Source: RZYP01 sp964386405
Lineage (GTDB): Bacteria; Bacillota; Negativicutes; Acidaminococcales; Acidaminococcaceae
Reading direction: 5' to 3'
Assembly: GCA_964386405.1 (NCBI GenBank)
Contig: CAYLRW010000001.1
Span: 1-64,000, forward strand
Length of the DNA stretch: 64,000 nt
Made by a program: the position numbers and the translations under genes. Of this stretch, positions 25,726-33,828 are shown piece by piece. Position 1 is the stretch's first letter. Each line of letters opens with the position of its first letter. The notes under the pieces were generated by a model. That model was not told where the DNA came from, did not search any database, and worked only from the letters and a program-made list of their open reading frames with translations.

Positions 25726-26799
25726 CTAGTCCTTAAGTAATTCAGCATACTTCTTAGTATCAATATTCTTAATCATAGCCGTAATTAATTTTACTGCTCC
25801 CAAATAGTCATCCATATGGATTATGCTTTGATGGCTATGGATATACCTGGTAGGTACACTAAATGTCAGGGTCAATACGCCAGCATCATGCAAATGTATA
25901 CGACCGCCATCAGTAGAGCCACCTTCAGAAATGCTAATTTGGGTAGGTACGCCAATCTCCTTGGCTACTGAAAAAGCATAGTCTCGCAAAGCAATATTTG
26001 GCAGCATGCCAGCATCATATATTGTAATTGCAATACCCTTACCAATTTTTGCAGGAGCTATATCATCTGAGACACCAGGCGTGCCTCCAGCAACGCAAGT
26101 ATCTATGACAAAAGCAATATCAGGTTTAAGCATATTAACGCTAGTCTGTGCTCCCCGCAGACCAACTTCTTCCTGCACCGTCGCAACACCATAAACAGTG
26201 TTTTGATGTTTAGCTGCAGCAACCTGTTCCATAACATCAGCCATAATTGCACAGCCAATTCTGTTATCCCACGCCTTGCCAAGAAGAGTTTTACCATCCC
26301 CCATAACTGCAAAAGCAGCGTATGGGGTAGCAGCAGAACCTTCTGTTACGCCCAGCAACCTTGCATTTGCCTCATCAGCGGCACCTATATCAATATACAT
26401 ATCCTTTTTCTGTACTACCTTACTACGCTCTTCCGGCGTTAAGATGTGAGGTGGTTTGCTCCCTATTACTCCAACCAAATCGCCCTTAGTACCATGTACT
26501 GTTACGCGCTGACCAAGCATGACCTGCTCCCACCAGCCGCCTAAACAAACAAAATTAAGAAAGCCCTCTTTAGTTATATGTTTTACCATAAAACCAATTT
26601 CATCCATATGACTGGCTAGCATAATTTTTGGTTCTTTTTTCGCTCCTGCTGCCGTAAAAATGACGCTGCCCAGCTTGTCGTAAGAAACCTCCGCTTTTTT
26701 ATCCAAGCGTTCTATCAGTAAATCTTTAATTCTTCCTTCAAAACCAGAAACTCCACAAGTTTCTGAGTATTTTTTCAACCATTTCATTTTTTCATCCAT
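25726..26799 (-). CDS. M42-family metallo-aminopeptidase/endoglucanase-like
   Basis: A 357-residue M42 peptidase, a dinuclear metal aminopeptidase that forms a tetrahedral dodecamer and trims peptides. Metal and catalytic residues are visible: His in ASHMDEIGF near 66, Asp in KAWDNRIGCA near 180, the Glu pair in VQEEVGLRG near 212, Asp in DTCVAGGTPG, and His near the C-terminus in SHQSIIHMDD. The ATG at 26799 has GAAGGAG 8 bases upstream. It has no operon partner apart from possible read-through into ndk. Confidence 0.93.
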   Translation of the reverse strand: MDEKMKWLKKYSETCGVSGFEGRIKDLLIERLDKKAEVSYDKLGSVIFTAAGAKKEPKIMLASHMDEIGFMVKHITKEGFLNFVCLGGWWEQVMLGQRVTVHGTKGDLVGVIGSKPPHILTPEERSKVVQKKDMYIDIGAADEANARLLGVTEGSAATPYAAFAVMGDGKTLLGKAWDNRIGCAIMADVMEQVAAAKHQNTVYGVATVQEEVGLRGAQTSVNMLKPDIAFVIDTCVAGGTPGVSDDIAPAKIGKGIAITIYDAGMLPNIALRDYAFSVAKEIGVPTQISISEGGSTDGGRIHLHDAGVLTLTFSVPTRYIHSHQSIIHMDDYLGAVKLITAMIKNIDTKKYAELLKD

Positions 26800-26896
26800 A
26801 ACCGGTTCTCCTTCATAAGAAATGTTATCTATGAAACTCTTAAACAATTCACATTATATCATCTCAAAACATCATTGTCGAAGCTTTTAAAAGAAA

Positions 26897-26926
26897 AACA
26901 AGGTAAAGCATATGCTTTACCTTGTT
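26897..26926 (-). terminator. Terminator after htpX
   Basis: A perfect 30-base palindrome (core AAGGTAAAGCATATGC) is followed on the minus strand by TTTTTC and further T, between the htpX stop and the M42 gene. Confidence 0.88.
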
Positions 26927-26935
26927 AACAATTAC

Positions 26936-27811
26936 TTAAACCCTATCAATTCTACGTGCAAGTTCTTTAAGTTTTTCGATTCTACTTTCTGTCGTTGGGT
27001 GCGTGCTGAAAAGATTCATCAATGCTTTATGGCTTGCCGACAAAGGATTAATGATAAACATGTGGGCCGTCGAAGCAGTTGCTTCAGGCATTATCCTTCT
27101 GTGTGCATAATCATCAATTTTTGCCAAAGCACTTGCTAACGCCAAAGGATTGCCGCACATCCTGCCGCCAGATTCATCAGCCATGTATTCGCGTGATCTG
27201 GAAATACCAAATTGAATCAAAGTAGCAGCTATCGGAGCAATAATAACGGTTACCAGCAAACCAGCAATACCTCCATTGCTTTCTTCATCATTATTGCCGC
27301 GGCCAAACCCGCCGAAAATAGCCCCCCACTGAACAATGTTACCAATCGTAGATATTACACCAGCAATTGTGGCGACAATAGTACTTATTAAAATATCGTG
27401 GTTTTTAATGTGGCTAAGTTCGTGCGCTAAAACACCTTCCATCTCTTCCCTTGATAAAAGCTGCATGATGCCGCTTGTAACTGCCACTGATGCGTGCTCG
27501 GCATTGCGTCCGGTAGCAAAAGCATTTGGAACCGGCTCATCAATAATATATACTTTTGGCATTGGCAGTTGTGCACGACGGGCCAAACCAGCAACAATTT
27601 TAATTAACTCGGGCGCTGTGTTAATGTCGACCTCTTCTGCATTATACATTTTTAAAACCATAGTATCACTATACCAGTAGCTGAAAAAATTCATTGCAAT
27701 AGAAAACGCCAGCATTACAAGCATACCATTCGTACCACCGACTGCTCCACCGACAGCAACAAGAATCATTGTTAATAACGTCAACAAAAATACTGTTTTT
27801 AAACTGTTCAT
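26936..27811 (-). CDS. htpX: Membrane zinc metalloprotease HtpX
   Basis: A 291-residue M48 protease of membrane-protein quality control. Two N-terminal membrane segments lie within the first 50 residues; the zinc motif HELSHIKNH is near 128-136, with a further Glu ligand in REYMADESGG near 207; two more membrane segments (about 140-160 and 178-198) follow the motif. The C-terminal STHPTTESRIEKL is typical. AGGAGG lies 4 bases before the ATG. It is monocistronic with its own terminator. Confidence 0.95.
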   Translation of the reverse strand: MNSLKTVFLLTLLTMILVAVGGAVGGTNGMLVMLAFSIAMNFFSYWYSDTMVLKMYNAEEVDINTAPELIKIVAGLARRAQLPMPKVYIIDEPVPNAFATGRNAEHASVAVTSGIMQLLSREEMEGVLAHELSHIKNHDILISTIVATIAGVISTIGNIVQWGAIFGGFGRGNNDEESNGGIAGLLVTVIIAPIAATLIQFGISRSREYMADESGGRMCGNPLALASALAKIDDYAHRRIMPEATASTAHMFIINPLSASHKALMNLFSTHPTTESRIEKLKELARRIDRV

Positions 27812-27922
27812 ATATCCTCCTAAAGTATGTAGCTATAAGCTATTATGAACATTATATAAAAGCTTTAACAGTCCTACAAGAGATAAAAGTAAAGAATATG
27901 TGAAAAATTTACTTATTGGGTA

Positions 27923-28357
27923 TTATTTTTCTATTTGTGCCTTTACAGCTGCCAGCATATTTTCACTGTTTTCACGTACTTTTCGTTTTAAAATAGGATT
28001 TAGCAGACCAGCAATCATCGGTATGCCAAATTCAAAATCAACAGAAAGCACAACTTCCACTCCATCATTTGAATCAGAAAGCCGCCATTCACCTTCCATT
28101 TTTTTTAAGTCGCCTTCAGTTTGCTTATAGGTAATTCTTTTTTCAGCATCATAAAAATTATCTTTTTCAGTCCAGACTATACGCCTGCCATCGACATTTG
28201 AGATCCAATGGCTAATAGTATAATCCGTCCCCTTTTCTAAAATTTTGACGCTTTCAAGGTCATTCATGAAGCTTGGATATGCTTCCATATTTTTGACTAT
28301 ATTATAAATATCATCAATGTCACCATTAATTATTGTTTTTGTTTCCACATAAGGCAT
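27923..28357 (-). CDS. SRPBCC-family (START-like) protein
   Basis: A 144-residue protein with the polyketide-cyclase/coenzyme-Q-binding SRPBCC fold: VETKTIINGDIDDIYNIV at the start, NMEAYPSFMNDLESVKIL (about 27-44), and a long C-terminal helix. These domains bind hydrophobic ligands in a deep cavity. Homologues are sometimes labelled RatA toxins or aromatase/cyclases, without function shown. It follows the class III aminotransferase gene by 17 bases and is probably co-transcribed with it. Confidence 0.75.
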   Translation of the reverse strand: MPYVETKTIINGDIDDIYNIVKNMEAYPSFMNDLESVKILEKGTDYTISHWISNVDGRRIVWTEKDNFYDAEKRITYKQTEGDLKKMEGEWRLSDSNDGVEVVLSVDFEFGIPMIAGLLNPILKRKVRENSENMLAAVKAQIEK

Positions 28358-28374
28358 CTTTATTACACACTCCC

Positions 28375-29616
28375 TTATAGTTCCTCAATAACATCATTGG
28401 TTTGTTGTATAGCTTTACGAAAAGCTGCTAAAACTTGGTCAATAACTTCAATAGGCATTATTAAAGGCGGCTCCATGCGAATTACTTTAGGATTGTTGAG
28501 GGTATAGGCAATCAAGATATTGCTATCAATCATCAAGGACATCAGCATGCCTCCGGCACCTTCTTTAGTCAGTTCAATGCCAATCATCATACCCAGCCCG
28601 CGTACCTCTTTAATAACCAAAGGATAATCCTTCTGTATCTCTTCTAAACCTTTTTTTAAATATGCGCCGGCAGCGGCACCACGATTCAGCAAATCCTCTT
28701 CTTCGATAACTTTCAAAGTAGCTATACCTGCTACACAAGCCATTTGGTTGCCGCCAAATGTCGAAGTATGTAAGAAAGGTGACTCAATTAGTCCAGACCA
28801 TACTTCTGGTGTAGCTGTAAAAGAACCAATGGGCATAATGCCTCCGCCAAGAGCCTTAGCCAATGCCATAATATCAGGAGTAACGCCTTCATGGTCGACA
28901 GCAAACCACTTGCCAGTACGGCCTATGCCTGTCTGAACTTCATCAGCTATCATCAACACACCGTATTTATCACACAAATTACGAACCGCAGTCAGATAAC
29001 CAGCAGGCGGTACAATAATGCCGCCTTCACCTTGAACAGGTTCCAGAATTACAGCGGCAGTATCAGTATCAATCGCAGCTTCCATCGCCGCTATATTGCC
29101 AAATTCAACATGCGTAAAATTTTGCAATAAAGGTTCAAATGGTTTTCTGAATAAATCTCTGCCCGTAGCAGTCAAAGAACCGTATGTCTTGCCGTGAAAC
29201 GCATTTTGAGCAGCTATATATTTCTTTCTGCCTGTTGCCAGTCTTGCTATTTTCAGAGCGCCTTCTACGGCCTCAGTTCCACTGTTAACAAAGAAACTGT
29301 ACTGAAGATTACCAGGAGTAATCTCAGCCAAGCGTTCAGCTAAATCGGCCATAGGACGATTAAATAATATTTCTCCGCACATTGGAATAGTGTCTAAAGC
29401 ACCTTTAACAGCTTCAACTATTTTTGGATGACGATGTCCCAGACAAAACATACCATAGCCGCCAAGGCAGTCGATGAATTCCCTGCCATCACTATCGGTT
29501 ATTATCCATCCTTCAGCCTTTGTTTCTACGCTTGCCAGTCCCATAAACCTGAATAAACGTGCTACTGCTGGATTAAGGTATTTTTCATATTTTTCAATTG
29601 TTTCTTCTACATACAT
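28375..29616 (-). CDS. Class III PLP aminotransferase, putrescine-aminotransferase-like
   Basis: A 413-residue fold-type I aminotransferase. PLP-site features are NSGTEAVEGALKIAR near 107, the Asp in ADEVQTGIGRTG near 216, the Schiff-base Lys in MALAKALGGGIMP near 245 and the Thr in HTSTFGG near 277. The LFRFMG-type N-terminus and overall similarity favour the YgjG/PatA putrescine group over ornithine or acetylornithine enzymes, but substrate is uncertain. The ATG at 29616 has AGAGGTG 8 bases upstream; an in-frame GTG 9 bases earlier overlaps it. Confidence 0.85.
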   Translation of the reverse strand: MYVEETIEKYEKYLNPAVARLFRFMGLASVETKAEGWIITDSDGREFIDCLGGYGMFCLGHRHPKIVEAVKGALDTIPMCGEILFNRPMADLAERLAEITPGNLQYSFFVNSGTEAVEGALKIARLATGRKKYIAAQNAFHGKTYGSLTATGRDLFRKPFEPLLQNFTHVEFGNIAAMEAAIDTDTAAVILEPVQGEGGIIVPPAGYLTAVRNLCDKYGVLMIADEVQTGIGRTGKWFAVDHEGVTPDIMALAKALGGGIMPIGSFTATPEVWSGLIESPFLHTSTFGGNQMACVAGIATLKVIEEEDLLNRGAAAGAYLKKGLEEIQKDYPLVIKEVRGLGMMIGIELTKEGAGGMLMSLMIDSNILIAYTLNNPKVIRMEPPLIMPIEVIDQVLAAFRKAIQQTNDVIEEL

Positions 29617-29648
29617 AATATTCACACCTCTGATATATAAAAATATGA

Positions 29649-30851
29649 TTAATGTACAATACTAGAAGCACTGACGAATTTGATGCCACTATCTTTTAAA
29701 GAACTATAGACTTCCGACCATGCTTTAGCGGTATTTGGTCTGGCATGACATATTACTACTGCAAGACCGTTTTTGTCAGCCATTTCAGCCGCTGCCCAGA
29801 TATTTTTCTTTATATCATCCACATCGGAACTGTTATCCAGAAACTTCTGGTTTCTGGCGGTTGGTATACCTAATTCCTCTGCCGCCTGGTCACCTATTGA
29901 TTTTGAATAAGTATTGCTATCAATAAAAAACAACCCTTCTGCTTTCAGTACTTCAAGAACTGCTTTCATAGTAGTTCGATTAGAAGTTGCTTTTGACCCC
30001 TGATGATTATTAACACCAGCTATGCCAGGTAAACTATCAACTGCCTCTTTGGTATACGCCTGTACTTCGTCCTTCGTCATAGCAACGGTAACCATCTTTG
30101 ATTCAGAAGCAGCTGATGGATCTAAAGGCTCCATGGGCAGATGCAGCATTGCCTCTTTGCCATTACTTTGAATAACACTAAGAGCAGCGCTGCTGTTCGC
30201 TTTAAATGGTAATATTGCAAAACTCATTTTAATTGGCAAACCGGATAATTTCTGCACCGGAGCAAGATCATACCCACAGTCATCAACAATAACAGCCAGA
30301 TTTCCGCTATATTTCTTGTCCTTAGTTGCATTATATACTGTCAACGTATCGGTAATGCATGTTACTTCCTGAGTTCCTGCCTTCCCGTAAATAGCAACTT
30401 CAAGAACTATCGCTTTACTTCCAGCAAACGATGTATTTTTCCTGGAAATTATGAAAAGATTTTCAGCTTTTGCTTTGCCGGTAATCCATGTCGCTGCAGC
30501 TTCCAAGTCTTCTGCTGTTGGGACACTTACTGCTAATTTTCGTTCAGTCCATAGGATATTTCCTTTTTTATCAGCACGTTCCTCTTTGCGTTCCACAACA
30601 TCATTATCAGAAACGCTCCATGATGTCTTCGAAGCAAAAATATTATCAAGCGCTTCATGAGCAGACTTTGATCTGCCACGCAAATCCAAGTCAGCAGACT
30701 GCACTTTTTGTTTGCCATCATCAGAATTTTTTTTAGCTGTATCTTTGCCAGATGCATAAAAAAAACCACCGGCAACAGCTAATGCCAAGAAAATAATTAA
30801 AAGTAAAAAACCGCTGCCTCGTGAATTTCTTCTTCTAATTCTTTTTGCCAT
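29649..30851 (-). CDS. Divergent polysaccharide deacetylase family protein (YibQ/DUF610 type)
   Basis: A 400-residue protein with a basic N-terminus, one membrane anchor (about 14-34) and a low-complexity linker. The C-terminal half has the divergent polysaccharide deacetylase domain: AVIVDDCGYD near 185, MSFAILPF, EAMLHLPMEP near 228 and NNHQGSKAT near 275. It probably acts in the periplasm on cell-wall glycan or a related polymer; in proteobacteria the gene is linked to envC/ctpA. Here it follows xerD, 16 bases downstream, with AGGAGG just upstream of the ATG. Confidence 0.88.
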   Translation of the reverse strand: MAKRIRRRNSRGSGFLLLIIFLALAVAGGFFYASGKDTAKKNSDDGKQKVQSADLDLRGRSKSAHEALDNIFASKTSWSVSDNDVVERKEERADKKGNILWTERKLAVSVPTAEDLEAAATWITGKAKAENLFIISRKNTSFAGSKAIVLEVAIYGKAGTQEVTCITDTLTVYNATKDKKYSGNLAVIVDDCGYDLAPVQKLSGLPIKMSFAILPFKANSSAALSVIQSNGKEAMLHLPMEPLDPSAASESKMVTVAMTKDEVQAYTKEAVDSLPGIAGVNNHQGSKATSNRTTMKAVLEVLKAEGLFFIDSNTYSKSIGDQAAEELGIPTARNQKFLDNSSDVDDIKKNIWAAAEMADKNGLAVVICHARPNTAKAWSEVYSSLKDSGIKFVSASSIVH

Positions 30852-30867
30852 GTCGTCCTCCTGGTAA

Positions 30868-31749
30868 TTAGGCACGTGGATGTGCTTTGTCATATATCAG
30901 TCGCAAACGTTTATTTGTTAAGTGCGTATAAATTTGGGTAGTAGAAATATCCGAATGTCCCAATAGTTCCTGCACGCTCCTCAGATCAGCACCATTGTCC
31001 AACAAGTGCGTTGCAAAGGAGTGCCGTAATATGTGGGGTGATAATTCTTTGCGAATACCTGCTTTTTCCCCATAATCTTTGATAATTTGCCAAAATCGCT
31101 GTCTGGTCAAGCCGTTACCATAAACAGAGAGAAACAAGTGTTTTTCATCATTGTTATTAGTATGTAAATACTTCGGCCGCACGACATTAAGATAGGTGTC
31201 CAAATAGCTTATCGCCGTTTTGCCTAAAGGAATTATTCTTTCCTTTGAACCTTTGCCAAAAGCAATCACATACTTCATATTTAGATTTAGATTGGAAACG
31301 TTAAGATTTACCATTTCAGATACACGCATGCCTGTTGCATAAAGCAATTCCAGCATAGTACGATCACGATAGCCTTCATCAGTAGCTGTATCGGGAGCAT
31401 CTAGAAGCATCTCAACCTCATTAAGGTTGAGAACACGCGGCAGCCTTGTTCCTTTCGTTCCAGCTTCAATTACTTGGGCAGGGTCGGAAGCAATATAGCC
31501 TTCTGCATTCATAAAGCGATAGAAAGATTTAAGAGCAGCTAATCTGCGGGCAATACTGGTAGGAGCGTATCCTTTGTTTTTCAGATATTGCATATAAGCA
31601 ATTATATCTGAGCGCTTAACTTGGCGAAGATCTTTTTCAGCATTTGCTTGAAAAAGTTCAATGTCACGAACATATGCCTGTTTGGTGTTTGGTGATAAAC
31701 CTAGTTCGACAGTAATATATTCAAGAAAAAGTTTAACATCAGCAACCAT
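30868..31749 (-). CDS. xerD: Site-specific tyrosine recombinase XerD
   Basis: A 293-residue partner of XerC. Catalytic residues Arg142, Lys166, His239, Arg242, His265 and Tyr274 are all present. It starts like XerD proteins (VKLFLEYITVELGLSPNT). The C-terminus, ending HPRA, is strikingly close to that of the XerC at 1779-2690. AGGAGG lies 7 bases before the ATG. A weak terminator separates it from hfq. Confidence 0.92.
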   Translation of the reverse strand: MVADVKLFLEYITVELGLSPNTKQAYVRDIELFQANAEKDLRQVKRSDIIAYMQYLKNKGYAPTSIARRLAALKSFYRFMNAEGYIASDPAQVIEAGTKGTRLPRVLNLNEVEMLLDAPDTATDEGYRDRTMLELLYATGMRVSEMVNLNVSNLNLNMKYVIAFGKGSKERIIPLGKTAISYLDTYLNVVRPKYLHTNNNDEKHLFLSVYGNGLTRQRFWQIIKDYGEKAGIRKELSPHILRHSFATHLLDNGADLRSVQELLGHSDISTTQIYTHLTNKRLRLIYDKAHPRA

Positions 31750-31770
31750 AAAAAGGCCTCCTAAAAAAGA

Positions 31771-31795
31771 AAAGCTACACTAAGAGTGAGCCTTT
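31771..31795 (-). terminator. Probable terminator between hfq and xerD
   Basis: On the minus strand AAAGGCTCACT pairs with AGTG-T-AGCTTTT (one bulge, one G-U), followed by TTTTCTTTTTT. The xerD ribosome site lies just behind, so partial read-through is likely. Confidence 0.65.
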
Positions 31796-31803
31796 CTTAA
31801 TAC

Positions 31804-32064
31804 TTATTCCTTTTTTTCCGCTTTTTCTGCCACCATTATCTGAATGCTAGCCACTGGTGCAATTGTAGAAATAGCATGTTTATAAACCAGCTGTTGCTTA
31901 CCATCATTCTCAATGATTACTGTAAAATTATCGAAGCCTCTGACAAGTCCTCTTATTTGAAAACCGTTTACTAGATAAATTACAACGGCAAGATTTTCTT
32001 TTCTTACATGATTCAAAAAGCTGTCCTGCAAATTAATAGCTGTTTTTGCGGAATTAGTATTCAA
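31804..32064 (-). CDS. hfq: RNA chaperone Hfq
   Basis: An 86-residue Sm-like protein that pairs small RNAs with mRNAs as a hexamer. Sm1 ([12 protein letters not shown] with [27 protein letters not shown]) and Sm2 ([12 protein letters not shown]) are intact, including the YKHAIST motif of the proximal RNA face. The C-terminal tail is short. The start is TTG at 32064 with GGGGG about 7 bases upstream; no ATG is available. The miaA-hfq order is widely conserved. Confidence 0.97.
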   Translation of the reverse strand: MNTNSAKTAINLQDSFLNHVRKENLAVVIYLVNGFQIRGLVRGFDNFTVIIENDGKQQLVYKHAISTIAPVASIQIMVAEKAEKKE

Positions 32065-32108
32065 ATTAAGCCCCCCTCATTAAAATCTCCGTCTCTAATA
32101 CATTAATC

Positions 32109-33038
32109 TTACAGCAGTTTATATTTTTTAACAAGTATTTGATACATTTCTTCGACTATCTGGTCATAATCATCATAATCTTCCAGATCAAACCATTTGA
32201 TATAGGGCATCTTATTGTACCAGGTCACCTGACGCTTAGCAAAATTACGCGTATACTGCTTAACCTTATCAATTGCTTCGTCCTTCGTAAGTTCACCATT
32301 AAAATATTGAGCAACCTGTTTATAACCTATACTCTTCATAGACTGTGCATCTGTAGGTACTCCGGTCTCCAACAATCCCTTGGTTTCTGCAAAAAGACCA
32401 TCCCTGACCATCGCATCAACACGTAGATTGATGCGTTCATACAGTTTTTCTCTGGACATACGTAACCCAAAGACAACGGCATCGTAGGCAATTTCCTCAT
32501 CACGTTCCTGTGAAACCTTCTCCCCATGCAAAGCGGTCTCTATCGCTCTTATAATTCTGCGTCTGTCATTAAAATGCAACCTATCCGCTTCCCTTTTATC
32601 CAAAGCAGCTAATCTTGCGTGCAACGCTTCATTACCATATTCATCTGCAAAACTTTCCAATTCCTTACGCAGCTCATTTTTTTCATCAATAGCTGCAAAA
32701 TCATAATTTTCCAAAAGGGCCTTAATATACAAACCGGTACCACCAACAATCAGTGGAATTTTATCTTGTGCGTTCAGGTCGATAATCAGTTTCTCAGCCA
32801 TCAACTTAAAATCAAACACATTAAAATTTTCATCTGGCTCCAGAATATTGACAAAATGATGAGGGACTGATGCCAGTTCAGTATCACTTGGCTTGGCAGT
32901 CCCAATATTCATATTTCTATAAACAAGCATTGAATCACCTGATAAAATTTCCGTTTTTAAACGCATGGCCAACTTTATTCCACAATTACTCTTACCGGTA
33001 GCGGTAGGGCCAAGAATGACGACAACTTTAGGTTTCAT
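32109..33038 (-). CDS. miaA: tRNA dimethylallyltransferase
   Basis: A 309-residue MiaA that adds a dimethylallyl group to A37 of tRNAs reading UNN codons. The P-loop GPTATGKSNCGIKLA is at about 10-24, followed by EILSGDSMLVYRNMNIGTAKP, and a C-terminal RNFAKRQVTWY motif. The ATG at 33038 has AGGAGAAG upstream and gives the family start; a longer frame would overlap the methyltransferase gene. Its product is the substrate of MiaB, encoded in the same cluster (38288-39613). Confidence 0.97.
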   Translation of the reverse strand: MKPKVVVILGPTATGKSNCGIKLAMRLKTEILSGDSMLVYRNMNIGTAKPSDTELASVPHHFVNILEPDENFNVFDFKLMAEKLIIDLNAQDKIPLIVGGTGLYIKALLENYDFAAIDEKNELRKELESFADEYGNEALHARLAALDKREADRLHFNDRRRIIRAIETALHGEKVSQERDEEIAYDAVVFGLRMSREKLYERINLRVDAMVRDGLFAETKGLLETGVPTDAQSMKSIGYKQVAQYFNGELTKDEAIDKVKQYTRNFAKRQVTWYNKMPYIKWFDLEDYDDYDQIVEEMYQILVKKYKLL

Positions 33039-33042
33039 CTGA

Positions 33043-33819
33043 TTATCTTCTCCTAATGCCATATTTAACTCTGCTGTAGCGCCCGCCTTGCACTTCTGAA
33101 ATACCAAGTTTTTCAAGCGTCTTCACACTGCGTTCTTTGACAACCACTACAGGTGCAACACGTAGAGCTTGAGCAATAATATCTTCTTCAAGAGGCTCAT
33201 CATATGCTAGCGGTCTTAGTGGAACCATATTGGCCGAACTCTGTACAGGATGTCGAAACATTGGATCAAAATAAACGACATCAAAAGAGTTATCTGGCAA
33301 TATCTTAAAATATTCAGCAGCCGTTGTATGCACTGTTTCAATACGATGAAAAGCCTTAATCATGTTTTCATCTTTATCATGATAAGTGAGTAAACCATTC
33401 GTAACAACAAACCAAATAGGCATCGAAGCCTCTAAGGCTACTACTCTTCCTGTGTCACCACATATATGGGCAGCAATGGTCGCATCTCCTGCCAATCCCA
33501 TCGTGCAATCCAAAACTTTCATACCACGTTTCAAACCGAGGGCTTCGACGAAATTATCATTTTCTCCCAGCAAAAGCCTTTTTAGTCTCAATGCTGCCAT
33601 TCCAGGATGAAAAAACAAGGTTCCTTCACAGGAAAAAACCTGTGGTCCTTTGTTAGTTGCAACAATCAAAGCGTCAAGGTTATTATCACGCAATATTGTT
33701 TCCAGATTTCCTTTGGAAAGCCTCGCAAGATAAGGTACATTTAATTCTAACGCCCACTTTTTAGCAACTGCAGGCAAATTAGGCGAACCGTTAAGCCCTG
33801 TTATAACTGCAAAACGCAT
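33043..33819 (-). CDS. Class I SAM-dependent methyltransferase (RsmJ/YpiP-like, DUF548)
   Basis: A 258-residue protein with an N-terminal region of unknown role (1-85) and a Rossmann methyltransferase domain. LDCTMGLAGDATIAAH (about 102-117) is the SAM loop, VVALEAS follows, and FDVVYFDPMFRHPVQSS near 180 resembles the DPMF motif of RsmJ. It lies between mutL and miaA, overlapping neither. RNA methylation is likely from the family, but the target base is unknown. Confidence 0.8.
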   Translation of the reverse strand: MRFAVITGLNGSPNLPAVAKKWALELNVPYLARLSKGNLETILRDNNLDALIVATNKGPQVFSCEGTLFFHPGMAALRLKRLLLGENDNFVEALGLKRGMKVLDCTMGLAGDATIAAHICGDTGRVVALEASMPIWFVVTNGLLTYHDKDENMIKAFHRIETVHTTAAEYFKILPDNSFDVVYFDPMFRHPVQSSANMVPLRPLAYDEPLEEDIIAQALRVAPVVVVKERSVKTLEKLGISEVQGGRYSRVKYGIRRR

Positions 33820-33828
33820 ACTAATCTC

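Noticed and set aside
27923..28357. RatA-type toxin of a toxin-antitoxin pair
   Set aside because: The SRPBCC fold is shared by many harmless proteins, and no RatB-like or antitoxin gene adjoins.
1779..31749. The two tyrosine recombinases as integrases of mobile elements
   Set aside because: Both have housekeeping neighbours (trmFO/codY and hfq), no att-like repeats, and standard XerC/XerD length and motifs.
33038..33116. Longer N-termini for miaA, mutL, trmFO, cinA, pepA and the solute-binding protein
   Set aside because: The extra residues only reflect open frame through the neighbouring gene; inner starts have good ribosome sites and match family N-termini.
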